Shown here piece by piece: positions 44,144 through 58,321 of a DNA stretch of 64,000 bases (positions within the stretch are counted from its first letter, which is position 1; each line of letters opens with the position of its first letter). Made by a program: the position numbers and the translations under genes. The notes below the pieces were generated by a model. That model was not told where the DNA came from, did no database searches, and saw nothing but the letters and a program-made list of their open reading frames with translations. The stretch comes from Pseudomonas campi (GTDB lineage Bacteria > Pseudomonadota > Gammaproteobacteria > Pseudomonadales > Pseudomonadaceae), in contig NZ_CP053697.2 of NCBI RefSeq assembly GCF_013200955.2, positions 1,612,001-1,676,000 on the forward strand. The letters run 5' to 3'.

Positions 44144-44496
44144 TTGCGGCCCTCGGCAGTGCTGGCGAGCAGATCGGTACGTGCGGCCATGATGAAGTCG
44201 TTGCGGTGCAGGCCTTTCATCTCGTGGCTCCACCAGGTGACGGTGACTTTGCCCCATTCGGTGAGCAGGCCTGGATGGTGGCCGACTTCCTCGGCGATGG
44301 CGCCCACCGCATTGGTGAAGGCCAGGGCATGGCGGAAGTTCTTGAACAGGAACTGGCGCTCCAGCTCCATGTGGCCGTCGCGTACTTCGATGTTCCAGTC
44401 CGGGATTTCGCGGATCAGTTCGGCCAGCTCGTCATCGCTGACTTTCGGCGCATCGGCGCGGCAGGCTTCGCATTGGGCTTGGGCAAGGGTGGTCAT
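44140..44496 (-). CDS. phhB: Pterin-4a-carbinolamine dehydratase
   Basis: The 118-residue PhhB recycles the 4a-hydroxytetrahydrobiopterin produced by PhhA. The family active-site region reads [33 protein letters not shown] 44496 is preceded by AGAGGAAC; an in-frame extension to 44529 has no ribosome site. It lies 132 bp downstream of phhA, a spacer that carries a CCTCTCCCGC hairpin, and is coupled to phhC. Confidence 0.96.
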   Translation of the reverse strand: MTTLAQAQCEACRADAPKVSDDELAELIREIPDWNIEVRDGHMELERQFLFKNFRHALAFTNAVGAIAEEVGHHPGLLTEWGKVTVTWWSHEMKGLHRNDFIMAARTDLLASTAEGRK

Positions 44497-44557
44497 GTCG
44501 GGTTCCTCTGGGATTCGTGGGCAGAGCATAGAAGGTGAGGTTAATCGCGAACTGTTC

Positions 44558-44579
44558 CCTCTCCCGCTTGCGGGAGAGG
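44558..44579. repeat. CCTCTCCCGC hairpin between phhA and phhB
   Basis: Ten-bp arms CCTCTCCCGC and GCGGGAGAGG around TT, within the phhA-phhB spacer. It may set a processing or partial termination point inside the operon. Confidence 0.7.
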
Positions 44580-44628
44580 ATTAGGGAGAGGGTGCTTTGC
44601 GGTTCGCCCCTCCCTCCAGAGTTAAAGC

Positions 44629-45414
44629 CTACGCGGCCTTCGGCGGAAACTTCGGCGTGTGCAGGCCCAGGGTCATGGCGTGTTGGACCATGCCCATGAT
44701 GTCCTCGTGGGCCAGCTCGAACAGACTCTTGAGCTGCGGCAGGACGAAATACAGCGGTTGCAGGATGTCGATGCGATACGGCGTGCGCATGCATTCCAGC
44801 GGGTCGAAAGCCTGGTGCTCGGGCGCCTCGGACAGGCTGTAGACCGTTTCCTTGGGCGAGGAGAGGATGCCGCCGCCGTAGATGCGCCGGCCCTGCGGGG
44901 TGTCGACCAGGCCGAACTCGATGGTCATCCAGTACAGCCGCGCCAGGTACACACGCTGTTCCTTGCTGGCGGCCAGGCCGAGTTTGCCGTAGGTGTGGGT
45001 GAACTCGGCGAACCAGGGATTGGTCAGCAGCGGGCAGTGGCCGAAGATCTCGTGGAAGATGTCCGGCTCCTGCAGGTAATCCAGCTCTTCGGGCGTGCGG
45101 ATAAAAGTCGCCACCGGGAATTGCTTGCTGGCCAGCAGCTCGAAGAAGGTCTGGAACGGAATCAGCGCCGGCACCTGGGCCACGCGCCAGCCGGTGGTGG
45201 CACCCAGCACCTGGTTGATTTCGCCGAGCTGAGGGATGCGCTCGGTGGGCAGGCCGAGCTGGTCGATGCCATCGAAGTACTCCTGGCAGGCACGCCCTTC
45301 GAGCACTTTCATCTGCCGGGTGATCAGGGTGTTCCACACCTGATGCTCGGTGTCCGAATAGTGGATGAAGCCGTGTTCGTCCGGTTGCCGGGCCACGTAC
45401 TGCGTGGTTTTCAT
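44629..45414 (-). CDS. phhA: Phenylalanine-4-hydroxylase
   Basis: A 261-residue bacterial aromatic amino acid hydroxylase that converts phenylalanine to tyrosine using tetrahydropterin. The iron ligands are H121 and H126 (FHEIFGHCPL) and E166 (YWMTIEFGL). It has no N-terminal ACT domain, as usual for bacteria. GAGGAGG lies just before ATG 45414. A 12-bp inverted repeat borders the ribosome site, and a PhhR-like box lies 124 bp upstream. First gene of phhABC. Confidence 0.97.
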   Translation of the reverse strand: MKTTQYVARQPDEHGFIHYSDTEHQVWNTLITRQMKVLEGRACQEYFDGIDQLGLPTERIPQLGEINQVLGATTGWRVAQVPALIPFQTFFELLASKQFPVATFIRTPEELDYLQEPDIFHEIFGHCPLLTNPWFAEFTHTYGKLGLAASKEQRVYLARLYWMTIEFGLVDTPQGRRIYGGGILSSPKETVYSLSEAPEHQAFDPLECMRTPYRIDILQPLYFVLPQLKSLFELAHEDIMGMVQHAMTLGLHTPKFPPKAA

Positions 45415-45427
45415 CGCCTCGCCTCCT

Positions 45428-45482
45428 CATCTGCGGTACATGCCACAGGGTTTGTTGTGTTGCCTTAGCAGTACCGCAGATG
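45428..45482. repeat. 12-bp inverted repeat in the phhA leader
   Basis: CATCTGCGGTAC (45428-45439) and GTACCGCAGATG (45471-45482) are exact complements 31 bp apart. The proximal arm abuts the phhA Shine-Dalgarno. It could form a long-loop hairpin in the mRNA or mark a protein site. Confidence 0.8.
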
Positions 45483-45537
45483 TCGTCTGGGCGCAGCAGG
45501 GCAGGACTGGTGGATCAGGCGTGGTGAGAAGCTATTT

Positions 45538-45555
45538 CGTAAAGAAATGATTACG
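45538..45555. promoter_or_regulatory. PhhR (TyrR-type) box upstream of phhA
   Basis: CGTAAAGAAATGATTACG has palindromic ends CGTAA and TTACG and the TGTAAA-N6-TTTACA architecture with the invariant G and C. It differs from the dyad upstream of phhR at only two of 18 positions. Its centre is about 132 bp upstream of the phhA start codon. Confidence 0.72.
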
Positions 45556-45685
45556 GCCTCTGCGGCGGTAAGCGGTATCTGCGCTCTGCATGGCTTGCTT
45601 GTCACACATTCTTGACGGCTAATCGCAGGCGTTTGGCAAAAAAGCTGTCGATCCCAACTCGCCGCGGCGGTGCCTGGGGCCGGTC

Positions 45686-45743
45686 TTTCAGCGCTTTTCA
45701 GCGGCCATTTCATAGTCTTTCAGGCGCATTCAGGGGATTTCAC
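45686..45743. promoter_or_regulatory. Phased TTTCAG repeat array upstream of the hybrid kinase
   Basis: Six hexamers on the plus strand, TTTCAG, TTTCAG, TTTCAT, TTTCAG, ATTCAG and TTTCAC, start at 45686, 45696, 45708, 45718, 45728 and 45738. Spacings are 10, 12, 10, 10 and 10 bp, about one helical turn. Direct repeats on one DNA face are the binding style of OmpR/PhoB/ToxR winged-helix proteins. The array ends 88 bp before the start codon. Confidence 0.72.
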
Positions 45744-45830
45744 AGCGCCCTGCGTACGCCCCATGAGTCAATCGTCTCACTCGGATGGCCCGGTTCCACG
45801 CCTGGCCCCGCCCACTTGAGGGAGACTTCC

Positions 45831-49520
<3,690 letters not shown>

Positions 49521-49524
49521 GGCT

Positions 49525-49570
49525 TTTCATGGAAATTCAGCGCGATTCAGGCCTATTCAGAGCAGCTCAG
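49525..49570. promoter_or_regulatory. Phased ATTCAG repeat array upstream of the HD-GYP regulator
   Basis: Five hexamers, TTTCAT, ATTCAG, ATTCAG, ATTCAG and GCTCAG, begin at 49525, 49535, 49545, 49555 and 49565, exactly 10 bp apart. The array starts 5 bp after the kinase stop codon. A possible -10 (GCTAAT, 49583-49588) follows 12 bp after the array, so it would overlap the -35 region as in OmpR-type activation. Confidence 0.75.
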
Positions 49571-49626
49571 GCGGCGCTGTGGGCTAATCGCTGCATCTGC
49601 AATTTGCCTATTTCGAGGACGCTAGG

Positions 49627-50787
49627 ATGAGTATCAGCGAGCGCAAGGCCACCCTGCTGGTGGTCGACGACGTACCGGCCAACCTTCACCTGATGAGCGA
49701 GCTACTGCGTCCGCACTATCAGCTGCGGGTGGCCGCCAGCGGCGACAAGGCCTTGCAAATTGCCTGGCGCAATCCGCCGGACCTGATCTTGCTGGACGTG
49801 ATGATGCCGGATATGGACGGCTACGAGGTCTGCCGTCAGCTGCAGGCGAATCCGCTGACCCAGGACATCCCCGTGCTGTTCCTCACCGCCAAGGACCAGG
49901 CCGAGGACCAGCGGCACGGCCTCGAACTGGGCGCCACCGATTACCTGAGCAAGCCGTTCGAGCCCACGGTGCTGCTGGCGCGGGTGCGCAGTCAGCTGCG
50001 CCTGAAAGCGGCCGCCGACCAGCTGCGCCTGCGCAATGCCCATCTCGATGAAGAGGTGGCGCAGCGCACCCGCGAGCTGCAGGCGGTGCACGACGTGACC
50101 ATTCTGGCCCTGGCCTCGCTGGCGGAAACCCGCGACAACGAGACCGGCAACCACCTGCGCCGCACCCAGAACTATGTGCGCGTGCTGGCGCAGAGGCTCA
50201 GCGAGCAGCCGCGCTTCGCCGCGCAGTTGGACGCGCAGAGTATCGAGCTGCTGTACAAGTCGGCGCCGCTGCACGATATCGGCAAGGTCGGTATTCCCGA
50301 CCACATCCTGCTCAAGCCGGGGCGTTTCGAACCGCACGAGTTCGAAGTGATGAAGCACCACCCGCGCCTGGGCTATCAGGCGCTGGTGCATGCCGAGGAA
50401 ATGCTCGGCATGCCGGTGCCGTTTCTGCGCATCGCCAAGGAAATCGCCCTCTGCCACCACGAGAAGTGGGATGGCAGCGGCTATCCGCAGGGCCTGAGTG
50501 GCGATGAGATCCCCCTCAGCGCCCGGTTGATGGCGATTGCCGATGTCTACGACGCAGTAATCAGTCGCCGGGTGTACAAGCCGGAGATGCCCCACGAGAA
50601 AGCTGTCGCGATCATCCGTGAGGGCCGCGGCGGGCACTTCGATCCGGCTGCGGTGGATGCCTTCCTCAGCCTGGAACTGGAGTTCCAGGACATCGCGCGG
50701 CGCTACGCCGATACCGACGAGACCCTGCACGCCAAGGCCGAGCAGCTCAGCGTTAGCCAACTGCACGTCGTTGCCGACTGCGCCTGA
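49627..50787 (+). CDS. REC-HD-GYP response regulator (c-di-GMP phosphodiesterase)
   Basis: A 386-residue RpfG-type protein with a receiver (residues 8-125, phospho-acceptor D57 in LILLDVMMPDMDG), a short coiled-coil linker and an HD-GYP domain (H216-D217 in LHDIGKVGIPD, then HHEKWDGSGYPQGL with GYP at 285-287). All catalytic landmarks are present, so it should hydrolyse c-di-GMP when phosphorylated. It is a natural acceptor for the upstream hybrid kinase. The separate 10-bp-phased array before it implies its own promoter. Confidence 0.95.
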   Translation: MSISERKATLLVVDDVPANLHLMSELLRPHYQLRVAASGDKALQIAWRNPPDLILLDVMMPDMDGYEVCRQLQANPLTQDIPVLFLTAKDQAEDQRHGLELGATDYLSKPFEPTVLLARVRSQLRLKAAADQLRLRNAHLDEEVAQRTRELQAVHDVTILALASLAETRDNETGNHLRRTQNYVRVLAQRLSEQPRFAAQLDAQSIELLYKSAPLHDIGKVGIPDHILLKPGRFEPHEFEVMKHHPRLGYQALVHAEEMLGMPVPFLRIAKEIALCHHEKWDGSGYPQGLSGDEIPLSARLMAIADVYDAVISRRVYKPEMPHEKAVAIIREGRGGHFDPAAVDAFLSLELEFQDIARRYADTDETLHAKAEQLSVSQLHVVADCA

Positions 50788-50804
50788 CGCCCTGGAGTAG
50801 CCCC

Positions 50805-52373
50805 ATGATTACCGAGCAAACCGTTTTCCTCGTCGTCGATGACGCCGACTCCATGCGCCGGATCAACAGCAGCCAGCTGACCCGGCTCGGTGCGCGGCAG
50901 ATCCTGCTGGCGAACAATGGCCTGGAAGCCCTGAAAATTCTCGAATCACGCCATGTCGACGTGGTGATCTCTGACTGGAACATGCCCGTGATGTCGGGGC
51001 TCGATCTGCTGCACCGGGTGCGTTCGAGCGAGAGCCTGGCACACCTGCCGTTCATCATGATCACCGCCGAGTGCGAGCGCGATCAGGTCAATCAGCTGAT
51101 TGCCAGCGGCGTGAGCAGCATCCTGGTCAAACCCTATAACTCCCAGGACCTCGTGCAGCACCTGGGCCGGGCCATGCGTCATCGACCACAACCCATACCG
51201 GTGGCAGCCGTGCAGGTTGAGCCCGCCCCATTGCCGGCGAAGGTGGAGCCGCGCCGACCCACCCTGCTGGTGGTGGATGACATGCCCGACAACCTCAGCC
51301 TGATCGCCGGCCTGTTTCGTGACGACTACCGGGTGCGCGTGGCGCAGGACGGCAACGCCGCCCTGGCCATTTGCACCTCGGATGATCCGCCGGATTTGCT
51401 GCTGCTCGACGTGATGATGCCGAACATGGACGGCTTCGAGCTGGCCAGCCAGCTGCGCAGCCATCCACGGGCCAGCCATATCCCGCTGATATTTATCACC
51501 GCCATGACCGAACCCGAGGCCCGGCAGCGCGGCCTGGAACTGGGTGCGGTGGATTTCGTCAGCAAGCCGATCGACCCGCACCTGCTGCGCCTGCGGGTCA
51601 GCAACCTGCTGCGCCACGTGGAGCGGCACTGCCAGGTGCAGGCTGACTACAACGAGCAGCTGGAACTGGCACGCTTGCGCGAGGAGATCGAGCAGATCGC
51701 CCGGCATGATCTGAAGGCGCCGCTCAGCGGCATACTCGGGCTGGCCCAGGGCTTGCTCGAGGGTGGCAACCTGCTGCCGGGGCAGGAACGCATGCTGTGG
51801 TTGCTGGAAGACAGCGGTCAGCAGGTGCTTAACATGCTCGAGCTGTCGGCGGTGCTGCACCGCATCGAGACCGGTCGCTTCAAGCTGCAGCCGGCCTGCG
51901 TGGAGCTGGCGCCGCTGCTCGGCAGCATGGTGGAGGCCGCGCGGATGACCTACCAGGCCAAGTCGCTGGTGATCGAACTGAGCCTGCCCGAGTCGGAGCA
52001 GGGCGAGCCCGCCCAGGCTCTGGGCGACCGGATGCTGTGCTATTCGCTGCTCAACAACCTGCTGAAAAACGCCTGCGAGGCGGCCCCCGAAGGCAGCCGC
52101 GTGCGGGTGGCGGTGGAGGTGGGTGAGCAAATCAATATTCGCCTGGAAAACCAGCCGGCAGTGGCCGAAGCCTTCCGCCCGCACTTCTTTGACAAGTACA
52201 GCAGCCTCGGCAAGAAGAACGGCAGCGGCCTCGGTACCTATTCGGCGAAGAAGCTGGCGCTGGCCCAGGATGGGGCGCTCGAATTGCAGGTGGATGATGC
52301 CCAGGACACCACCTGCCTGCTGCTGACGCTGCCGTGCCTCGGCCACGAGCTGCTGCTGGAATGCGCCAGCTGA
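50805..52373 (+). CDS. Dual-receiver soluble histidine kinase
   Basis: A 522-residue cytosolic protein with REC1 (D57 in VVISDWNMP, CheY-like), a Pro-rich linker, REC2 (D202 in LLLLDVMMPNMDG) and then a HisKA-like helix pair with H301 (RHDLKAPLSGI) and an HATPase domain with GSGLGTYSAKK. It has no transmembrane or sensory domain, so it must take its input by phosphotransfer, probably from the hybrid kinase Hpt, and pass it on. It starts 17 bp after the HD-GYP gene and is probably co-transcribed. Confidence 0.92.
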   Translation: MITEQTVFLVVDDADSMRRINSSQLTRLGARQILLANNGLEALKILESRHVDVVISDWNMPVMSGLDLLHRVRSSESLAHLPFIMITAECERDQVNQLIASGVSSILVKPYNSQDLVQHLGRAMRHRPQPIPVAAVQVEPAPLPAKVEPRRPTLLVVDDMPDNLSLIAGLFRDDYRVRVAQDGNAALAICTSDDPPDLLLLDVMMPNMDGFELASQLRSHPRASHIPLIFITAMTEPEARQRGLELGAVDFVSKPIDPHLLRLRVSNLLRHVERHCQVQADYNEQLELARLREEIEQIARHDLKAPLSGILGLAQGLLEGGNLLPGQERMLWLLEDSGQQVLNMLELSAVLHRIETGRFKLQPACVELAPLLGSMVEAARMTYQAKSLVIELSLPESEQGEPAQALGDRMLCYSLLNNLLKNACEAAPEGSRVRVAVEVGEQINIRLENQPAVAEAFRPHFFDKYSSLGKKNGSGLGTYSAKKLALAQDGALELQVDDAQDTTCLLLTLPCLGHELLLECAS

Positions 52374-52391
52374 GGCTGCGCGCTGCTGCGG

Positions 52392-52898
52392 TCAGTTTCG
52401 CGGCAGGTTCTGTTCGCAGAACAGCACGGCACCCAGGCCGTTGCTGATCAGCACGCTGTCTGCGCTGAGGTGGCGCACCCGGTAGGTCAGGCGCGCCTGC
52501 TCGGTAAACAGGAACAGGCCGAGGTTGGCCAGTTGCGGTTCCTGCAGGTTGTCCGTCTCGCTCTTGCCGCTGTGCTGCACATGGATCAGCAGGCGCCGGC
52601 CCTCGCGGCGGTGCTCGAAGCTGGCGGTGCGGTGCAGGTGGCCCAGGACCTGGCCGCTGCTGGTGTCCAGCAGGCGCGCACTGGTCTTGTAGTCGCCCAG
52701 GCCCTCGGCACGTAGGTCGAGATAGTACTGATACAACAACCACTGCGCCCCGGCGGGCGCCTTGAGCATGTGCGCACTGCGCCCGCTGCATAGCAGATCG
52801 AGCGGGGCGTCCGGTCGTTTGACCAGCGCCCCGGCGCCTAGGCTCAGGGCGCCGACGACGAGGAATACCCAGAGGTGGCGCCAGCGCCGGCTACTCAT
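52392..52898 (-). CDS. FidL/ToxS-like membrane protein, partner of the ToxR-type regulator
   Basis: A 168-residue protein with one N-terminal helix (HLWVFLVVGALSLGAGALV) and a periplasmic domain beginning DAPLDLLCSGRSAHML and ending in a second Cys (VLFCEQNLPRN). Its start overlaps the end of the upstream regulator by 8 bp. ToxR-ToxS and MarT-FidL pairs have this layout. The LDLLC-x-G segment is shared with the periplasmic domain of the regulator. Assignment is by layout and motif, not by search. Confidence 0.7.
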   Translation of the reverse strand: MSSRRWRHLWVFLVVGALSLGAGALVKRPDAPLDLLCSGRSAHMLKAPAGAQWLLYQYYLDLRAEGLGDYKTSARLLDTSSGQVLGHLHRTASFEHRREGRRLLIHVQHSGKSETDNLQEPQLANLGLFLFTEQARLTYRVRHLSADSVLISNGLGAVLFCEQNLPRN

Positions 52899-53688
52899 CG
52901 GGCTGCACTCCCAGGCATTGGCTGTCGGGCGCCAGCAGTTGGCCCTGGCACAGCAGATCCAGGCTGCGGTAGCGGTCGGCGAAGCGATAGATATGCAGGT
53001 CCTGCGTGCCCAGGTCCAGCACTGGGGCGAGTTTCTTCACCTCTGCCACCAGCTGGCGGTTGTCCGGCTGCAGGGCGCCGCCGGGCATGTCTTCCAGGTG
53101 CACCCGTATCCCGTCGATGCTCTCCGCTTGGTGTTCGACGAAGGGCCGCTCGGGCAGGGTAGGTGCGCGCAGCAGGCCCGGCAGCTGGAACAGCGCAACC
53201 CAGCAGGCGATGGCGGCGAAGCCTAGCAGCAGGTCCATGCTCTGCTCATGGCGGTGCTCGCGAAGCGGCGTCGGTGTATGCAATTGGGTGGCGGGCTGCG
53301 GTTCGCTTTCCATAGGTGCCGCGGGCACCAGCGGTAGGGCAGGGGTGGCCGTCTCGTCGAGCAGCTCCACCTGTTCGCTGATCTTGTAGCCGATGCGTGG
53401 GATGGTGACGATCAGCTCGTGGTTCGGCTGCAGTTTCTCCAGCGCCACGCGCAGCTGGCGCACCACCTGAGCCAGGCTGTTGTCGGTGACTTCCAGGCCG
53501 AAGGCCCCCCAAGCGCCGCTCATCAGGTCGCGCTTGCTGACGATCTGTCCGTTGGCCTGCAGCAGCTGGTCCAGGCAGCGGCTGGCGATGGCGCCGATGC
53601 GCAGCACTTCTTCGGGAGCAGCTGCCGCGTACAGCACGAAGGCTTCGTTGTCGAAGTAGATCAGGCGATTGATGACGTAGGTGCTCAT
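52891..53688 (-). CDS. ToxR/MarT-like membrane-bound winged-helix regulator
   Basis: A 265-residue protein. An N-terminal OmpR/PhoB-type winged helix (~5-108; SKRDLMSGAWGAFGLEVTDNSLAQVVRQLR, ending VTIPRIGYKI) is followed by a Pro-rich linker, one transmembrane helix (~151-172) and a periplasmic domain with YRSLDLLCQGQLL and a second Cys. This is the ToxR/CadC/MarT type: DNA binding inside, sensing outside. It lies convergent to the kinase genes and next to phhR. It is a candidate binder of the 10-bp-phased TTCAG arrays. Confidence 0.85.
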   Translation of the reverse strand: MSTYVINRLIYFDNEAFVLYAAAAPEEVLRIGAIASRCLDQLLQANGQIVSKRDLMSGAWGAFGLEVTDNSLAQVVRQLRVALEKLQPNHELIVTIPRIGYKISEQVELLDETATPALPLVPAAPMESEPQPATQLHTPTPLREHRHEQSMDLLLGFAAIACWVALFQLPGLLRAPTLPERPFVEHQAESIDGIRVHLEDMPGGALQPDNRQLVAEVKKLAPVLDLGTQDLHIYRFADRYRSLDLLCQGQLLAPDSQCLGVQPDE

Positions 53689-53773
53689 AGGGCTTCCGTG
53701 GTTAGAGCGCCTGAGGGCTGGCGGCTCTAGCAGGTTAGCCGTCGATTGGTGCCGGGTGAAGTCGCGCTCGCTG

Positions 53774-53791
53774 CGTAATGAAAAGATTACG
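53774..53791. promoter_or_regulatory. PhhR (TyrR-type) box upstream of phhR
   Basis: CGTAATGAAAAGATTACG is a palindrome (CGTAAT-N6-ATTACG) of the TyrR-box type, 16/18 identical to the box upstream of phhA. It sits 108 bp before the phhR start and on the other side faces the ToxR-like gene, so it could autoregulate phhR. Confidence 0.7.
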
Positions 53792-53898
53792 AATCTGTGG
53801 GTGTGGTGGCGGGTTGGCGGTGGTTGTCGGGGTTTCTGTCAGATATTCTTGACGAAAACGTCGCTCCCCGAGTCGACCTACAGATCCCGGAATCCGCC

Positions 53899-55452
<1,554 letters not shown>

Positions 55453-55469
55453 GGGCGGTATTGGTACCT

Positions 55470-55535
55470 GTAGGAGCGAGCTCTGCTCGCGAATATTCGC
55501 CGCGTAAAGGCTTCGCGAGCAGAGCTCGCTCCTAC
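55470..55535. repeat. REP-like dyad, GTAGGAGCGAGCTCTGCTCGCG type (copy 2)
   Basis: Exact complementary 20-bp arms, the same as at 30377, around a different spacer. It begins 18 bp after the phhR stop codon. Confidence 0.92.
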
Positions 55536-55664
55536 GGCTGCGCGCGCCGTCTCTACGACCTTGGTGCAATAGGCGCTAAGGCGAGGAGCGTTAAGAATGT
55601 GTTCATCCGGTTCCTGCGAATCCCGGACGGCGTTTCTAGCATTCCTCCCCCGGAATGAATTGGC

Positions 55665-55691
55665 AGGCGGCCTTCGGGTCGCCTTTTTTTT
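55665..55691 (+). terminator. Rho-independent terminator between phhR and acs
   Basis: AGGCGGCC and GGTCGCCT pair (one G-T) around a TTCG tetraloop and are followed by eight Ts. The 385-bp gap between phhR and acs otherwise holds the REP-like dyad, unassigned sequence 55540-55660, and the acs leader. If the terminator does not serve phhR, a small RNA could end here, but I see no promoter proof. Confidence 0.88.
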
Positions 55692-55837
55692 GCCTGTGAT
55701 ATTTCAGGCGAGAACATGGAGCAAGTGCCCGGATTCATCGTCTGTTCGTGGTAAGACGATGGTCGAATGGTTGTTCAAGCTGGGGTTGGCTACAAATGCC
55801 TCCACTCACAAGAACAACTGTCACCGAGGTTCCAACC

Positions 55838-57793
<1,956 letters not shown>

Positions 57794-57819
57794 TTCGTCA
57801 GCTTCCGCGCAGCGTGCAC

Positions 57820-57850
57820 AACCCCGGCCACAAGCCGGGGTTTTTCTTTT
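57820..57850 (+). terminator. Rho-independent terminator after acsA
   Basis: AACCCCGGC and GCCGGGGTT flank CACAA, followed by a T-rich tract, 26 bp downstream of the stop codon. Confidence 0.93.
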
Positions 57851-58321
57851 CTGGCGGGGAAGGGGGATGAATATCGGGATTTGTCCGAATCTGGCCGGCG
57901 ACGTAACACCTGGCGGTAACGCGCTGCGCCGTTTCGGGGAGGGCGGAAACACTGTGCGCCGGGAGGGTGCGCAAAAGTCGCCGAAAAATTCCGCTGAGAT
58001 CGCTGAAAATCCCCGTGGAATGGGCTTTCAGAGTTTTGTGGCGTGGATATTGCTGTCATACAAGGTTAATGTTTCTGTCTCTCTGGTCATGTTTCTAGCG
58101 ACCTGTCAAGCCGCCTTGCGCGCCTCTCCTGTGGTTCTGTAATTAGTTGTCGCTTTGAGGAAATATCGGTATTCCCCTGCTCGCTAGAATGCCGCCCACC
58201 TGGCCGCACCACTTGTGGCGCCTTGCGAGGCGGCAAAGCTGGTGACACTTCCTACAATTTACCCACGGCCCTGGCGAACCTCATTCTGCCAAACGATGTC
58301 CCCATTCGAAGGAGTCACACC
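57851..58321. other. Long upstream region of the aot operon
   Basis: No credible gene in 471 bp. It contains an ArgR-type element at 58148-58163, a weaker TGTCAT-N8-AA at 58054-58069, a -10-like TAGAAT at 58185-58190, and a ~130-nt leader with no strong -35, as expected for an activator-dependent promoter. GAAGGAG ends the leader before aotJ. Confidence 0.55.
58148..58163 (+). promoter_or_regulatory. ArgR binding half-site upstream of aotJ
   Basis: TGTCGC, eight bases, then AA: an exact match to the Pseudomonas ArgR half-site consensus TGTCGC-N8-AA. It ends 21 bp before TAGAAT, a likely -10, so it overlaps the -35 region, where no good hexamer is present. ArgR is encoded as the last gene of this operon, so autoinduction by arginine is expected. 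Confidence 0.6.

Noticed and set aside
45415..45480. Search for a sigma-54 promoter of phhA
   Set aside because: The best candidates have wrong GG-to-GC spacing (8 bp) or lack TTGC; none is credible.
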